This document shows, piece after piece, positions 19,962 through 29,225 of a DNA stretch of 54,275 nt (positions are counted from its first letter, which is position 1; the number at the start of each line of letters is the position of its first letter). Position numbers and translations under genes: made by a program. Below the pieces are notes generated by a model. That model did no database searches. It had not been told where the DNA came from and saw only the letters and a program-made list of their open reading frames with translations. The stretch is from Candidatus Zixiibacteriota bacterium (lineage in GTDB: Bacteria > JAAXHH01): the NCBI GenBank assembly GCA_016867335.1, contig VGJU01000003.1:1-54275 (forward strand). The letters are read 5' to 3'.

Positions 19962-20960
19962 TTGAATCTCTTGACAAACGTCTCTGAAATCCGTCGTTAT
20001 CTTGTCTTTGCTCGTGCGACCGGCCCGCCGGAGGCTGCGCATTGGGCAGAGGCCGAAATTTCTCTCCTCGGTCACGGTAGCAACAACCGTCTGTATGAAT
20101 TGACGACCCCGGAAGGTGCTTATGTACTCAAAATGTATCCGGCGGGAAGAGAAATACGGATGCGGCGTGAATACGAGGCGCTGTGTGCATTGGAACCGTG
20201 GGGGGTCGCGCCACAGGCGATGGCAGGCGATCCTGCCGGGCGGCATGTAGACGCCCCGGTACTCATCTATCGCAAAATTTCGGGTACGCCGCTGTCCGTA
20301 GAAAAGCTCGAAACGGAGGATGTCAGCAAGCTTCCGGCGGTCTGGCAACGCATACACCGGCTTGACGTGCCGACGTGTTCCATGCTAAGCGAACAGGTGG
20401 GACCGGCATCGCCATACGACTGTCTTGCCCATATAGACGGTCTGCTTCGCGCGCTTCGCTCCGGTCGTACTTCTTCCGATCCCCGCATGGTCGAAGGCAT
20501 AAATCAGTTTGCCATGCTACGCCGTCGGCTCGATGGCCTTCCGTCGCTTTCTATGGCGTCGCAACACAGGCGGATGACGCTATGCCATGTAGACAGTCGG
20601 ATAGGCAACATGATTCGAGACGAACAAGGACATCTCCGGCTTGTAGATTGGGAACATGCAGGCTTTATGGAACCGGCATGCGATCTTGCCGGTTTTTTCT
20701 GCCACCCGGAGACCGTTCGTCTTCCGGCGGCGTTGCGGGAAAACTGTCTCCGCGTCTATGCGGGGTTGTCGGAAGATCCCTATGTCTATGAGAAGGCCAT
20801 GCTATATCTGTCGGTTTTGGCGGTTCAGTGGATGGGCAGGCTGCTTGCGCTGATCCACGACTACGATGCGCAGAAAACGCAGCCGTGGGCGGTACGACGC
20901 TCGGTCGAGGAACTGTGGATGGATGTAGAGGTATACCGACGGATAGAGGCGGCGTTATAG
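19962..20960 (+). CDS. Aminoglycoside phosphotransferase (APH) family kinase
   Basis: 332 residues with the protein-kinase-like APH fold. GHGSNNRLYEL is the nucleotide loop, YVLKMYP holds the conserved Lys, CHVDSRIGNMI is the catalytic HxDxxxxN motif and LVDWEHAGFMEPACDLAGFF carries the metal-binding Asp. The family phosphorylates small molecules such as choline, homoserine, methylthioribose or antibiotics; nothing in the sequence selects among these, so antibiotic resistance should not be assumed. Start TTG at 19962 with GAGG 5 bases upstream; no ATG fits. Intact frame, convergent with the sensor genes downstream. Confidence 0.85.
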   Translation: MNLLTNVSEIRRYLVFARATGPPEAAHWAEAEISLLGHGSNNRLYELTTPEGAYVLKMYPAGREIRMRREYEALCALEPWGVAPQAMAGDPAGRHVDAPVLIYRKISGTPLSVEKLETEDVSKLPAVWQRIHRLDVPTCSMLSEQVGPASPYDCLAHIDGLLRALRSGRTSSDPRMVEGINQFAMLRRRLDGLPSLSMASQHRRMTLCHVDSRIGNMIRDEQGHLRLVDWEHAGFMEPACDLAGFFCHPETVRLPAALRENCLRVYAGLSEDPYVYEKAMLYLSVLAVQWMGRLLALIHDYDAQKTQPWAVRRSVEELWMDVEVYRRIEAAL

Positions 20961-21003
20961 GTGGTATCGTGCTTACCCTACAGACACCCCTGCTGTCGAG
21001 GGT

Positions 21004-22095
21004 TTATTCGCCCACCGGCACCCGAAGCGTAAAGCAGGTTCCCGCACGCTCCCTATTTTGCGCCTCTATGTGGCCGTTGTGCGCGGTCATGATTTCCCGA
21101 CAGATATACAACCCCAATCCGATACCACCCGACTGCTGACGGGTGGTTTTAAACGGCTCGAAAAGCGTAGAAAGTGTCGCTTCGGGAATCCCTCGTCCGT
21201 TGTCCGACACCCGTATGGCTACATAGTCGCCTTCCGACCCGGCGGTGATTTCGATGTAGCCTCTTCCGGATACGGCCTGCGAAGCGTTGATGATGAGGTT
21301 GACCAGCACCTGGCAAATCTGCTGGCGGTCGACCCGCACTTTCGGAAGAGATTCCTCAAAATGACAAGCGATTTCGACGTTTCCCTCGAATAGTCTCGGA
21401 CGCGTAATGTCGAGCGCTTCGCGGACGATGTCCGGAATTTGCTGGAACTCGCGTTTGATGTCCTTTTGTCGTGCAAAATTGAGCATCGAATATACGGTCT
21501 GGTTGATCCGGTCGACATGGCTGAATACCAGATGCGAATATCGTTCGCGTTCCGCCTCGTCCTTTGTAAGACGGATCAGTTCGGCACTGCTGGCGACCGA
21601 GGCAAGCTGGTTGCGCACTTCGTGAGCGATGGAAGCCGCTACGATGCCCAGCGTGGACAGCCGATTCAAATCCCGCATGGCTTGATCGAACATGTCCCGA
21701 CTGTCCGCCCGGATGCGTTCCACCCGCAGAAGGACGGCATGGACGCGCGCCATGAGCTCGTCCAAATGAAACGGCTTGGTGATATAGTCGTCCGCCCCAG
21801 CATGGAATCCATCGAGCTTGTTTGGCATTTCCGACCGAGCGGAAAGAAAGATAAAGGAGATGGTGTTCAGCCCCGCTTGCTCTCGTACGCACCGGCACAG
21901 ATCGAGACCGTCCGCGCCCGGCATGGTGACATCGCAAAGCACAAGGTCCGGGGATTGAGAACGGATCGCCCCAAGCCCCTCTTCACCGTCGTACGCCGTC
22001 ACGACTTCATAACCTTCGGCTTCAAGGTTGAGTTTGAGCATCTGAACGACGTTGAACTCGTCATCCACGACGAGTATGCGTTTTTTGGGGCCCAC
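21004..22095 (-). CDS. REC-histidine kinase (response regulator receiver fused to HisKA/HATPase)
   Basis: About 363 residues, cytoplasmic. The N-terminal receiver (RILVVDDEFN; phospho-acceptor Asp in LVLCDVTMPG; Lys in YITKPF) is followed by HisKA with the H-box SIAHEVRNQLASV and an HATPase_c domain (NLIINASQAV, SDNGRGIP, GGIGLGLYI). GTG 22095 is used: it fits the start of the receiver domain and AGGA lies about 8 bases upstream. The gene overlaps the end of the upstream histidine kinase by 35 bases, so the two are translationally coupled and probably form a phosphorelay. There is no DNA-binding output domain. Intact frame. Confidence 0.88.
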   Translation of the reverse strand: MGPKKRILVVDDEFNVVQMLKLNLEAEGYEVVTAYDGEEGLGAIRSQSPDLVLCDVTMPGADGLDLCRCVREQAGLNTISFIFLSARSEMPNKLDGFHAGADDYITKPFHLDELMARVHAVLLRVERIRADSRDMFDQAMRDLNRLSTLGIVAASIAHEVRNQLASVASSAELIRLTKDEAERERYSHLVFSHVDRINQTVYSMLNFARQKDIKREFQQIPDIVREALDITRPRLFEGNVEIACHFEESLPKVRVDRQQICQVLVNLIINASQAVSGRGYIEITAGSEGDYVAIRVSDNGRGIPEATLSTLFEPFKTTRQQSGGIGLGLYICREIMTAHNGHIEAQNRERAGTCFTLRVPVGE

Positions 22096-23950
22096 GGACC
22101 ATATCCTGAAGAGGTTGTGCAGGAAGGGTAAAGCAGAAAACACTGCCTTTGCCCGGTTGACTGGTTGCGGAGACCTCCCCGCCAAGTTCTTCGACGATGG
22201 AACGGACGATGGAAAGCCCAAGCCCTGTTCCGGAGGCTTGTACACCGGGTGTTTTGATCCAGAAAAACCGGTCGAAGATTCTTTCGAGGTTTTCCGGAGA
22301 AATACCGACACCGGTATCGAAAACGCTCGTTTTTACATGCGTGGCCATACACTCCAGCGTAACGCTCACGCGGCCTTCCGGCGACGTATACTTGATGGCG
22401 TTGTGTACGAGATTGTCCAGCACGCGACGTATGGCATCCCGGTCACCCAAAATCGGCGGCAGGGTTTCCGGGGTGGACAGGGAAAGAACGATCTGTTTTT
22501 CAAAAGCCTGTATCTGGAGCGCGTGTACGGTCTCTTGAGCCACCTCGACCAGCGAGAGCGGTCCTCGCTCTAATCGCATGGTGCCGGCTTCTATGTGGGA
22601 CAGGTCCAGCAGATTGTCGATAAGCCGCGTAAGCCGGCCGCTTTCTTCTCCGATGGTGCGCGCGCAGTCCAATTGCTGGGCTTCGGATATCTTGTCGCGT
22701 AACCGCAACAACGTCTCGGCATATCCCTGTATCGAGGTCAGCGGGGTTTTGAGCTCGTGCGAAACGTCGGAAACAAAACGGGACTTGAGTTCGCTGATAC
22801 GGCTGACCTGATCCAGCGCATCCTTGAGGTCGGCGGTTTTCTGCTCGACTTGTTGTTCCAGTCCTTCGTAACTCGCCTTGAGCGATCTTGCCATCTCGTT
22901 GAAAGACGTAGCAAGCTGACCTATTTCGTCGCGCCGATCAAGATCGATACGATGCCCCAACTCGCCCTGCGAAAGACGTTGCGTGCTGTCTACCAGTTGC
23001 AAAACCGGTCTGCCTATGGACCGAGCCGCGAGGGTGCCGATCAGGAGCGCAAGACCGAAACTGGCGGCCATCAGGATGGCCGCCTCTTTTTCCATGGTTT
23101 CTATGGCCGCCTACGCCTCTGCGGCAGGTTGCTCGACGACCAGCCCCCAGCCGAACGGAAGCGGCGCATAGGCGGAAAGATAGATGTCGCCGGTCTCCGG
23201 GTGGACATAGTCCACACTGCCCGTTTGCCCGTTCAACACTCGTTTGACAGGTGTCAGATGTTGCCAGTTGTCTTTCCGAAAAATCGCTTTTTTGTCGCTG
23301 TCCGCAATCACGATGCCATCCGGAGAAACCATATAGGCCCAGCCGGTTTTGCCGATCCTAAGACCGTCCACCACTTGCCAGAGTTCGCGGAGCGTCAACT
23401 GCGCGGCGAGAAGACCTATCTGCGCGCCAAAACGTCGCACCGGCGCGACCAGAGTAAGAGCAGGCACGTCGTCGTCCAAAAAATAGATGCCCGACTGGTA
23501 GAGCGTTTCCGAAGGATGGGCCAGCAGATGCTTTAGCCCTGCCGTATAAGTGTGTACGAACAGCGAATCGGCCGCTCCGTAGGTCAGGCTTCCGGAGACG
23601 AGGATTTTGCCGTTCGGATCCATAAAGGCGACGTGTTTGAACAGATGCGGATCGCTCAACTGAAACTCGACCAGCATGGTTTCCCGTTGCCATGTATCGG
23701 CCGGGGCAGTGGCCATCACCGCGACCATGGCAAGCATGGTTTCCTGTGGGTTTCGGATGATCGCCTGAATCTGCCGCGCCGCCTGCACGACAATACTCCG
23801 ATAATCTTGAAGCACGGCAACCCGTACGGGCTCCTGCGCCCGCGACAACAACAGCAGGCCGAGCGTCAACATAGGCAAAACCGTCAGCGGAATGATCACC
23901 GCCAGCAGTTGCCAGCGGATGCTGGAGGAGAAAAACCTGAAAACGGGCAT
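22061..23950 (-). CDS. dCache-domain membrane sensor histidine kinase, internal stop
   Basis: About 630 residues. Order: TM1 (LLAVIIPLTVLPMLTLGLLLL), extracytoplasmic double-Cache sensor (GKTGWAYMVSPDGIVIAD; ETGDIYLSAYAPLPFGWGLVVEQP), TM2 (AILMAASFGLALLIGTLA), HAMP, HisKA H-box VSHELKTPLTSIQGY and HATPase_c (NLVHNAIKYT, VFDTGVGIS, GTGLGLSIV). An in-frame TAG at 23111-23113 falls between PAAEA and AAIETMEKEA; relatives have Tyr here (TAC or TAT, one base away). Start uncertain: ATG 23950 gives a sensible N-terminus just before TM1, but no Shine-Dalgarno is evident. dCache sensors usually bind small amino- or carboxylate ligands. It lies 300 bases downstream of the radical SAM gene on the same strand. 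Confidence 0.85.
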
Positions 23951-24255
23951 AGCTATGAAAACCGAAAGGATTTCGTTGGACCCGAGCATCCGAAAAGTGC
24001 GCCCGGCGGCCACTACGGTCAATATACAGGATACGGACGAGCGACCCCAGTGAAAATAATATCCATTGTCAACGGGCAATGGGCTTTGCATGTAATCTTT
24101 TGATATGAAACGAGTTACGGTCGCGTAATCATGAAACGTGGATAAACGATCGGTATAAACGGTTTGGGATGCGTCGCAAACGAAACGCCATACACCGATA
24201 TTCCGGAGTATGGGGTAACAGTAGAGTCGACTTGGCGCTAACGAGCTTACCGCAC
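23951..24255. other. Intergenic stretch between radical SAM gene and sensor kinase
   Basis: About 300 bases with no supported gene. A short inverted repeat CCATTG/CAATGG lies near 24062-24087. On the minus strand it contains a TTGACA hexamer followed by an AT-rich run, which might be part of a promoter for the kinase, but no -10 box at 17 bases was found. Confidence 0.35.
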
Positions 24256-25731
24256 TCACTCGGAGAACGAACCGTTTTCGAATTCCGGCCCATCCGCCCG
24301 GAGCGACTGCTGGGCGGCGTCATACTCGAATTTGATCATTTCGGGTGTGGTTCGCTCGAAAAATTCTTTTTCGCAGTCCGGCGCGTAAATATCGCCGGTC
24401 TTGAGATGTGCCTCGTACCGACATACCGAACCACACATGGGCACGTAGGTGCAGTCGAGACACTGATCATTGCGCCAGACATCCAGCGTCATGAATTCGG
24501 AAAACTTGTAGTTGAGACCGTTCCATACGTCGCCAATACTAAACTCTTCTCGTCCCACCAAGGGGGGGCAGTTGTAGAGCTTTCCGAGCGGATCGACGAT
24601 CCGCGCGGTTTCGCTCATCGTCATGGCTCAGGCGACCTGTCCGAGTCCTGGGGTAGTGCGAAACCCTCGGCTGACAATGGCGCGTTTCATCTCGACATAG
24701 GCTTCGGGAAGAAGCCCTTCGGAAATCGAGTGTGACCCCGCTTTGGCCTGCGAACCGCACCCGCCGCCATCACCGGCCAACACGGGCACGTCGATAGGGA
24801 TAAGCCCGCCTGGAAGCGGCGCGTGTTGTCGGGCGGTCTCCTCGGCGGCCCGCTGGGCATCCCGGCGGTCGAGTGTGTCCATGATCGGCTTGAACTCGAA
24901 GGCGTGGATTTTTTCTCCTAACCCCGTCTCCTTCATAAAATCAAGCAGACGGTGAATCGCCTCTTGGTTTTCGTCGTCACAATTGCCGCCGATGTTGACG
25001 ATCACTTTGTCGGATACCGCCCGGATGTTTTTGATGATCCGATCGAACGACCCTTTTCCGCTCAGGTAGGGCCGCTTTTTGTCATGCGCTTCGCGGTCGC
25101 CGTCCAGCGTGATTTTGACATACCGAAGCCCATAAGGCGTCAGTCGGTCCACCACATTTTCGGTCAGCAACGCCCCGTTGGTGGTGATACCCACCACAAA
25201 GTTGAGCCCCTTTTGCTCGCAGTATTCAAACAGTGCTTTGGAGACGGTCTCCATCATGGGCACGTTGAGTAGCGGCTCACCACCGTAAAACCGGAGCGAC
25301 AGATTTCTAGGGCGAAGCCCCTCGACAAAATCGCAAATCCAGTTGAGCGTCGCCTCGGCGGTTTCGTCGGTCATGTAGATTTCTTGCTCTTTGATCGACT
25401 CCTCTAAACAGTAGACGCACTTGAAATTGCAGAAATATGTCGAACAGACCATGATGGACACCGTGTCCTTTTGGTGTTTGGCACGGTCAAAGGTGTGCGT
25501 GACCAGGTTTTTCTCGTCGATAAAATCTTCGACGACGATACCCAACTCGATCAGCATATTCAGGTATTCGCGCGCTTTGTCCGTAAGATCGGTAGGATGA
25601 TCGAGACGGTCGAGCATGTCCTTGAGTTCCTGATTGATCACCACCATCGACTCGGTCAAGGTGTTGTAGACGATACAGGAGCCAGGTTCGGGATAATCCG
25701 GACCGGTGATGGTATAGGTGGAAAGCTTCAT
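24256..25731 (-). CDS. Radical SAM/SPASM peptide maturase with in-frame TGA at the first SPASM cysteine
   Basis: 491 codons from ATG 25731. Residues 15-75 resemble a PqqD/RRE-like winged helix (SMVVINQELKDMLDRLD...LIELGIVVED). The radical SAM core has CNFKCVYC (C101, C105, C108) for the catalytic 4Fe-4S cluster, then FYGGEPLL and TTNGALL. The SPASM domain has the canonical seven-cysteine plan: position 368, C388, then C424-x2-C427-x5-C433-x3-C437 and C453. Codon 368 is TGA (24628-24630), giving x-x14-G-x4-C, so the stop sits exactly where the first auxiliary-cluster cysteine belongs. It is either TGC/TGT misread as TGA, a nonsense mutation, or a selenocysteine codon. The gene follows a four-cysteine peptide by 155 bases, with an attenuator-like hairpin between. 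Likely role: installing thioether or other crosslinks in that peptide. Confidence 0.88.
24588..24604 (-). promoter_or_regulatory. Hairpin 30 nt after the in-frame TGA (possible SECIS-like element)
   Basis: On the minus strand GCGGATC-GTC-GATCCGC forms a perfect 7-bp stem with a GTC loop that begins with G. The loop starts 30 bases after the TGA of the radical SAM gene. Bacterial SECIS elements need a stem-loop with a G among the first loop bases about 16-37 bases after UGA; this fits. The same bases encode the common string RIVDP, so chance formation is quite possible. Confidence 0.3.
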
Positions 25732-25853
25732 GGGAGGTATCCTGCTGTGTAGAGTATGTATGGCAAGACGGGATGGGTGGTTGTAGGACTGTTTGGGGGG
25801 TCGGGTATGAGGTGGGTTCGTCGCGGCACGGCGGTTTTCTGCTGGGCCGTCCT

Positions 25854-25877
25854 CCCCGGCGGCTGTTGCCGCCGGGG
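25854..25877 (-). terminator. Attenuator-like hairpin between peptide and radical SAM genes
   Basis: Perfect 10-bp GC-rich inverted repeat CCCCGGCGGC/GCCGCCGGGG (25854-25863, 25868-25877) with a 4-base loop. It begins 9 bases after the peptide stop codon on the minus strand. No T-run follows, so read-through is expected. Such hairpins let a precursor peptide be made in excess over its modifying enzyme. Confidence 0.7.
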
Positions 25878-25886
25878 AAGGGGCGA

Positions 25887-26015
25887 TCAGCCGTTTAGAC
25901 CGATCTCGAAACAGGGCCAGAACGTGCCTTCGATGAGTATACAGCACCGACCTGTTTCTTCGGCTTTGGCCGATGTCCACTTTTTGGCGCATTTTTTGAC
26001 GACGACCAGCTTCAT
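25887..26015 (-). CDS. 42-residue cysteine-rich putative RiPP precursor peptide
   Basis: ATG 26015 is preceded by AGGAGG with 7 bases spacing, the best Shine-Dalgarno site in the region. The peptide is MKLVVVKK..., with Cys at 9, 24, 25 and 35 and Trp at 13 and 33. It has a basic, Val-rich N-terminal half (likely leader) and a C-terminal segment GRCCILIEGTFWPCFEIGLN (likely core). It starts 20 bases after the stop of the peptide-binding protein gene and lies 155 bases before the radical SAM/SPASM gene, all on one strand. I do not recognise it as SCIFF, sactipeptide, mycofactocin or PQQ precursor. Precursor status is inferred from size, cysteines, ribosome-binding site and neighbour. A small metal- or redox-binding peptide is the alternative. 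Confidence 0.72.
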   Translation of the reverse strand: MKLVVVKKCAKKWTSAKAEETGRCCILIEGTFWPCFEIGLNG

Positions 26016-26035
26016 TTTTTCCCTCCTGTGAGGGG

Positions 26036-27711
26036 TTATGGGGTGACGGGACGAGACGCCACATACCATTTGTGTATATGCTGAGAAAGCAAAAACCCGA
26101 ACCGGTTTTCGATACCTTCTATGCGTCGGTTGGCTGCGGCAAAACGGCGTTTGAAAAAGAGAAACGCGAGCGGTTGTTCTTCGGTCAGTGTTTTGTATAT
26201 GGCGTGATACAGGGGTTGCCGTTTGGCCAGATCGGGTATCAACTCTCCGGCTTCAAACAGGCTATCTACCCGCGTGTTCCGATAGCGGGCAAGATTCAGC
26301 GTATTTATATATTTGCTGTGAAAAAAAAGCGAGGCGGTGATGGGGTCCTGGCCGACATTGTACTGGATCAGCGCGATGTCGAAATCGCCGGTGCGAACTT
26401 TTTCAAGAAACTCCGGCGTGTCCAAGCGGTCGAGGCGGATTTCTATACCCACTTCCTGACGTTGCTGCCGGATGAAAAGCGCCACCCTTTCCTTCATTTT
26501 GTCGCCCCGATCCACTAGAAAAGATACCTTGAAAGGCTGTCCGTTACGACGCATCCGATGGTCGCCGGTCTGTTGCGTCCATCCGGTTTCGTTTAACAAT
26601 CGGATCGCCTGTCTTGGGTTGAAGACTTGGGGAGACGTATCCGGGGTGGAAACCCACGATCCCAGAAAAAACGGGCCGCTGGCTATGATGCCGTGACCTT
26701 CCAGCGCGCGGTCCACGATCGCCTTTCTGTCGAGCGCGGCGGAAAACGACTTTCAGATTCTGCGGTCCGAAAACAGGGGATGTCTGTTGTTGTACGTGAG
26801 TGTATAGCAAAAAGGGTCCAGATCGTCATAGATAAACCGAAACGTGGTGGAATCCACACGGACCAATTCCATATCTTCCGGTTTGAGGGTAGGGGCTACG
26901 TCTATCTCTTCGCGCATAAGACGGGCAAACAGTGCGGCGTCGTTGAGTCCGGTCCAGAAGATTACACGAGCCAAATACGGGCGTCCTTCGTAGTAGTCGG
27001 GGTTTGCCGAAAAGGCAATGCTGGTGCTGTCTATCCATGATTCGAAACGAAACGGGCCGGTGCCGAAAGGGTTTTGGTTAAAGGGGGCATCTCCAAGTGA
27101 TTCGCCGACCAACAGATGTTGGGGGACGATATAGGAGGTGGCGGGGCCGGTAAGAAACCGGGGGGTAATCTGGTTCAATGTCATGCGGATCGTGTAGCGG
27201 TCTACGGCGTCTACCCGTATCAGCCGGTCCATGGAGGGGTCGCGGTGTTTGAGTGCGGTGTCGTAGGTAAACTTGACGTCTTCCTAGGTGCATTCGGTTC
27301 CGTCATGAAATTTTACGCCCTGTCGTAGCCGGAAGGTGTAGGAAAGACCGTCGGGCGCGATTTCCCACGATTCGGCAAGATCGGGCGTGGGGCGGAGGTC
27401 GGCGTCCAGCCGGGTCAGACTGTTGAACAGCAGGGGGAACATATTGACGGCTACAGTCGAGGATGTAAGCAGGGGGTTGAGGGCTTCGGGGCGTGTGTTG
27501 TTCCCGATGACGACTTCCCCGCCATAGCGAGACGCATTTGGATCGGCGGGCGGACGAGGCGATTTTTCGCAGGCCCCCCCGCAAAAAGCGCGATACCTAT
27601 CGACACTGCATAGCGAATTGTCAAAGAACGAGCGGTTATCGAACAAACCGGGAGGGGGCTGACCGTATGGGAAACATTCCAGTATTTTCCCCATTTTTTC
27701 CATAAAATCAT
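26036..27711 (-). CDS. Family 5 (peptide/dipeptide) ABC transporter substrate-binding lipoprotein, disrupted
   Basis: About 558 residues of the DppA/OppA type: PEALNPLLTSSTVAVNM, DLAESWEIAPDGLSYTFRLR, KFHDG, NPFGTGPFRFESW and, near the end, FFHSKYINTLNLARYRN. ATG 27711 has AAGGAG 6 bases upstream. Three lesions: a frameshift in a run of seven C (27574-27580), which separates the hydrophobic signal (RYAVSIGIALFAGG) from a likely lipobox GACEKSP; TAG at 27284-27286 (HDGTECT-stop-EDVKFTY); and TGA at 26753-26755 (SDRRI-stop-KSFSAALDRKAIV, probably CGA). It sits directly upstream of the cysteine-rich peptide, so in this operon it may bind the peptide, its product or an inducer. No permease adjoins it. 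Confidence 0.82.
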
Positions 27712-27837
27712 ATCCATCTCCTTAAACGTCAAGGCTAAAAGATGTCTATTCCAAAATTTCCTATTTTATTCTTGAAAAATTTTTCCCTGCCCCATTTCCA
27801 TATCTTTTGTTTTTGTGGACTGTGATACCGTAGCGCG

Positions 27838-29223
27838 CTAATCTGTCTTGAATGCCGCCGGGTCGATCCGGTTGCGCCGGAGTAGCGCGTAGAGATTGGT
27901 CCGGTTGACGCCCGCCACATCGGCGGCATCGGCGACGCTACCGCCAAACGCCCGCAGCAAGGTGGTGAGATACTGTTTTTCAAACGCCCGCACCGCCTCG
28001 TCCTTGGCCTTGCGAAACGATTTGAGTTCCGCCTCGTCATACCGGGTAAAGAGGTCTTCGGTCTCGATCAGCGGTCCGGGCGCAACGGCCGCGGCGTATT
28101 TGATCTTGTTGACGAGTTCACGGACGTTACCCGGCCACGGATAGGCCATGAGTCGTTGCATCGCGTTGGTGGAAAATCCCCCAAAACGACGCCCTCCCGT
28201 CTCGCCTACCGTCTCCAAATAGTGACGTGCCAGCACAGGAATGTCATCGATCCGTTCGCGTAGCGGTGGAATGACCAGCGTGGCTGCGCCGATTCGATAG
28301 TACACGTCTTCGCGGAACGTTCCGCTCCGGACCGCCTCACTGAGTATCCGGTTGGTCGCCACGATGATTCGCACATCGATCTGGACGTTTTTGGTGCTGC
28401 CTACAGGACGGAAGGTACGTTCCTGAAGCACACGCAACAACTTGGATTGGGTAGACAGCGGCATATCGCCTATCTCATCCAAAAATACCGTTCCATGGTT
28501 GGCGCTTTCCAATAGCCCGGTATGCTGACGGTCTGCACCGGTATAGGCGCCTCTGGCATGACCAAAAAGCTCGTTTTCAAGAAGCGACTCGGTCAGCGTG
28601 GCGCAGTCGATCGGCACAAGCGGCGCGTCCGCGCGTGGACTGCTGTAATGGATCGCTTGCGCCAGCACCTCTTTACCCGTTCCGCTTTCTCCCTGAATAA
28701 GAACGGTCACGTCGCTTGCCGCCAGTTGCGCCGCATGACGGCACACCTGGTCCATGGCCGGGCTTGCTCGGACGATACGGTCGAAATGATGCGTACCCTC
28801 GAGCGCGTCCCTGAGATGACGCACCTGACCTTTGAGTTCGGCAAATTCGAACGCCTTGTGGATACGAAAGACGGCGTCGCGCATGGTAAAAGGTTTGGTC
28901 AAATAGTCCACCGCACCCTGTTTCATGGCATCCACAGCGTTGTCTATCGTACCGTATGCGGTCATGATGATCGTGGGTAGTGCCGGATATCGAGCGTGAA
29001 TCTGCTGCATAACCTCCACCCCGTCCATGTCAGGCAACCGCAGGTCGCTCACTACCAGGTCGCAACTCTGCTCGGATACGGCTTCGATACCTTCCTGACC
29101 ATCGGCGGCGCACACCACCTCAAATCCTTCGGTTTCGAGGCTGAGCGCAAGAAGTCGCAGAATTTCAGGCTCGTCGTCGATGATCAGAATCCGGCGTGCC
29201 CACGCCGCAGGGGGTTGCGTCAT
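27838..29223 (-). CDS. NtrC family sigma-54-dependent response regulator
   Basis: About 461 residues in the classical order: receiver (ILIIDDEPEI; Asp in LVVSDLRLPD; Lys in YLTKPF), AAA+ sigma-54 interaction domain (Walker A GESGTGKE, the sigma-54 loop GAYTGA in place of GAFTGA, FLDEIGDMP, R-finger region YYRIGAATLVIPPLRER) and a Fis-type helix-turn-helix (GSVADAADVAGVNRTNLYALLRR). ATG 29223 begins 2 bases after the era stop with GGGAG 8 bases upstream, so the two are co-transcribed. The partner kinase may be one of the two sensor kinases at 21-24 kb. I found no sigma-54 promoter (GG-N10-GC) in the 127 bases before the peptide-binding protein gene. Intact frame. Confidence 0.92.
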   Translation of the reverse strand: MTQPPAAWARRILIIDDEPEILRLLALSLETEGFEVVCAADGQEGIEAVSEQSCDLVVSDLRLPDMDGVEVMQQIHARYPALPTIIMTAYGTIDNAVDAMKQGAVDYLTKPFTMRDAVFRIHKAFEFAELKGQVRHLRDALEGTHHFDRIVRASPAMDQVCRHAAQLAASDVTVLIQGESGTGKEVLAQAIHYSSPRADAPLVPIDCATLTESLLENELFGHARGAYTGADRQHTGLLESANHGTVFLDEIGDMPLSTQSKLLRVLQERTFRPVGSTKNVQIDVRIIVATNRILSEAVRSGTFREDVYYRIGAATLVIPPLRERIDDIPVLARHYLETVGETGGRRFGGFSTNAMQRLMAYPWPGNVRELVNKIKYAAAVAPGPLIETEDLFTRYDEAELKSFRKAKDEAVRAFEKQYLTTLLRAFGGSVADAADVAGVNRTNLYALLRRNRIDPAAFKTD

Positions 29224-29225
29224 CC

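Noticed and set aside
25756-26031. Plus-strand 91-codon frame across the peptide gene
   Set aside because: Its composition is that of an antisense frame through the hairpin, without a ribosome-binding site. The minus-strand peptide has a much better site.
27712-27837. Sigma-54 promoter before the peptide-binding protein gene
   Set aside because: Sought because an NtrC-type regulator adjoins it. The nearest GG...GC pair on the minus strand has about 7 bases between, not 10.
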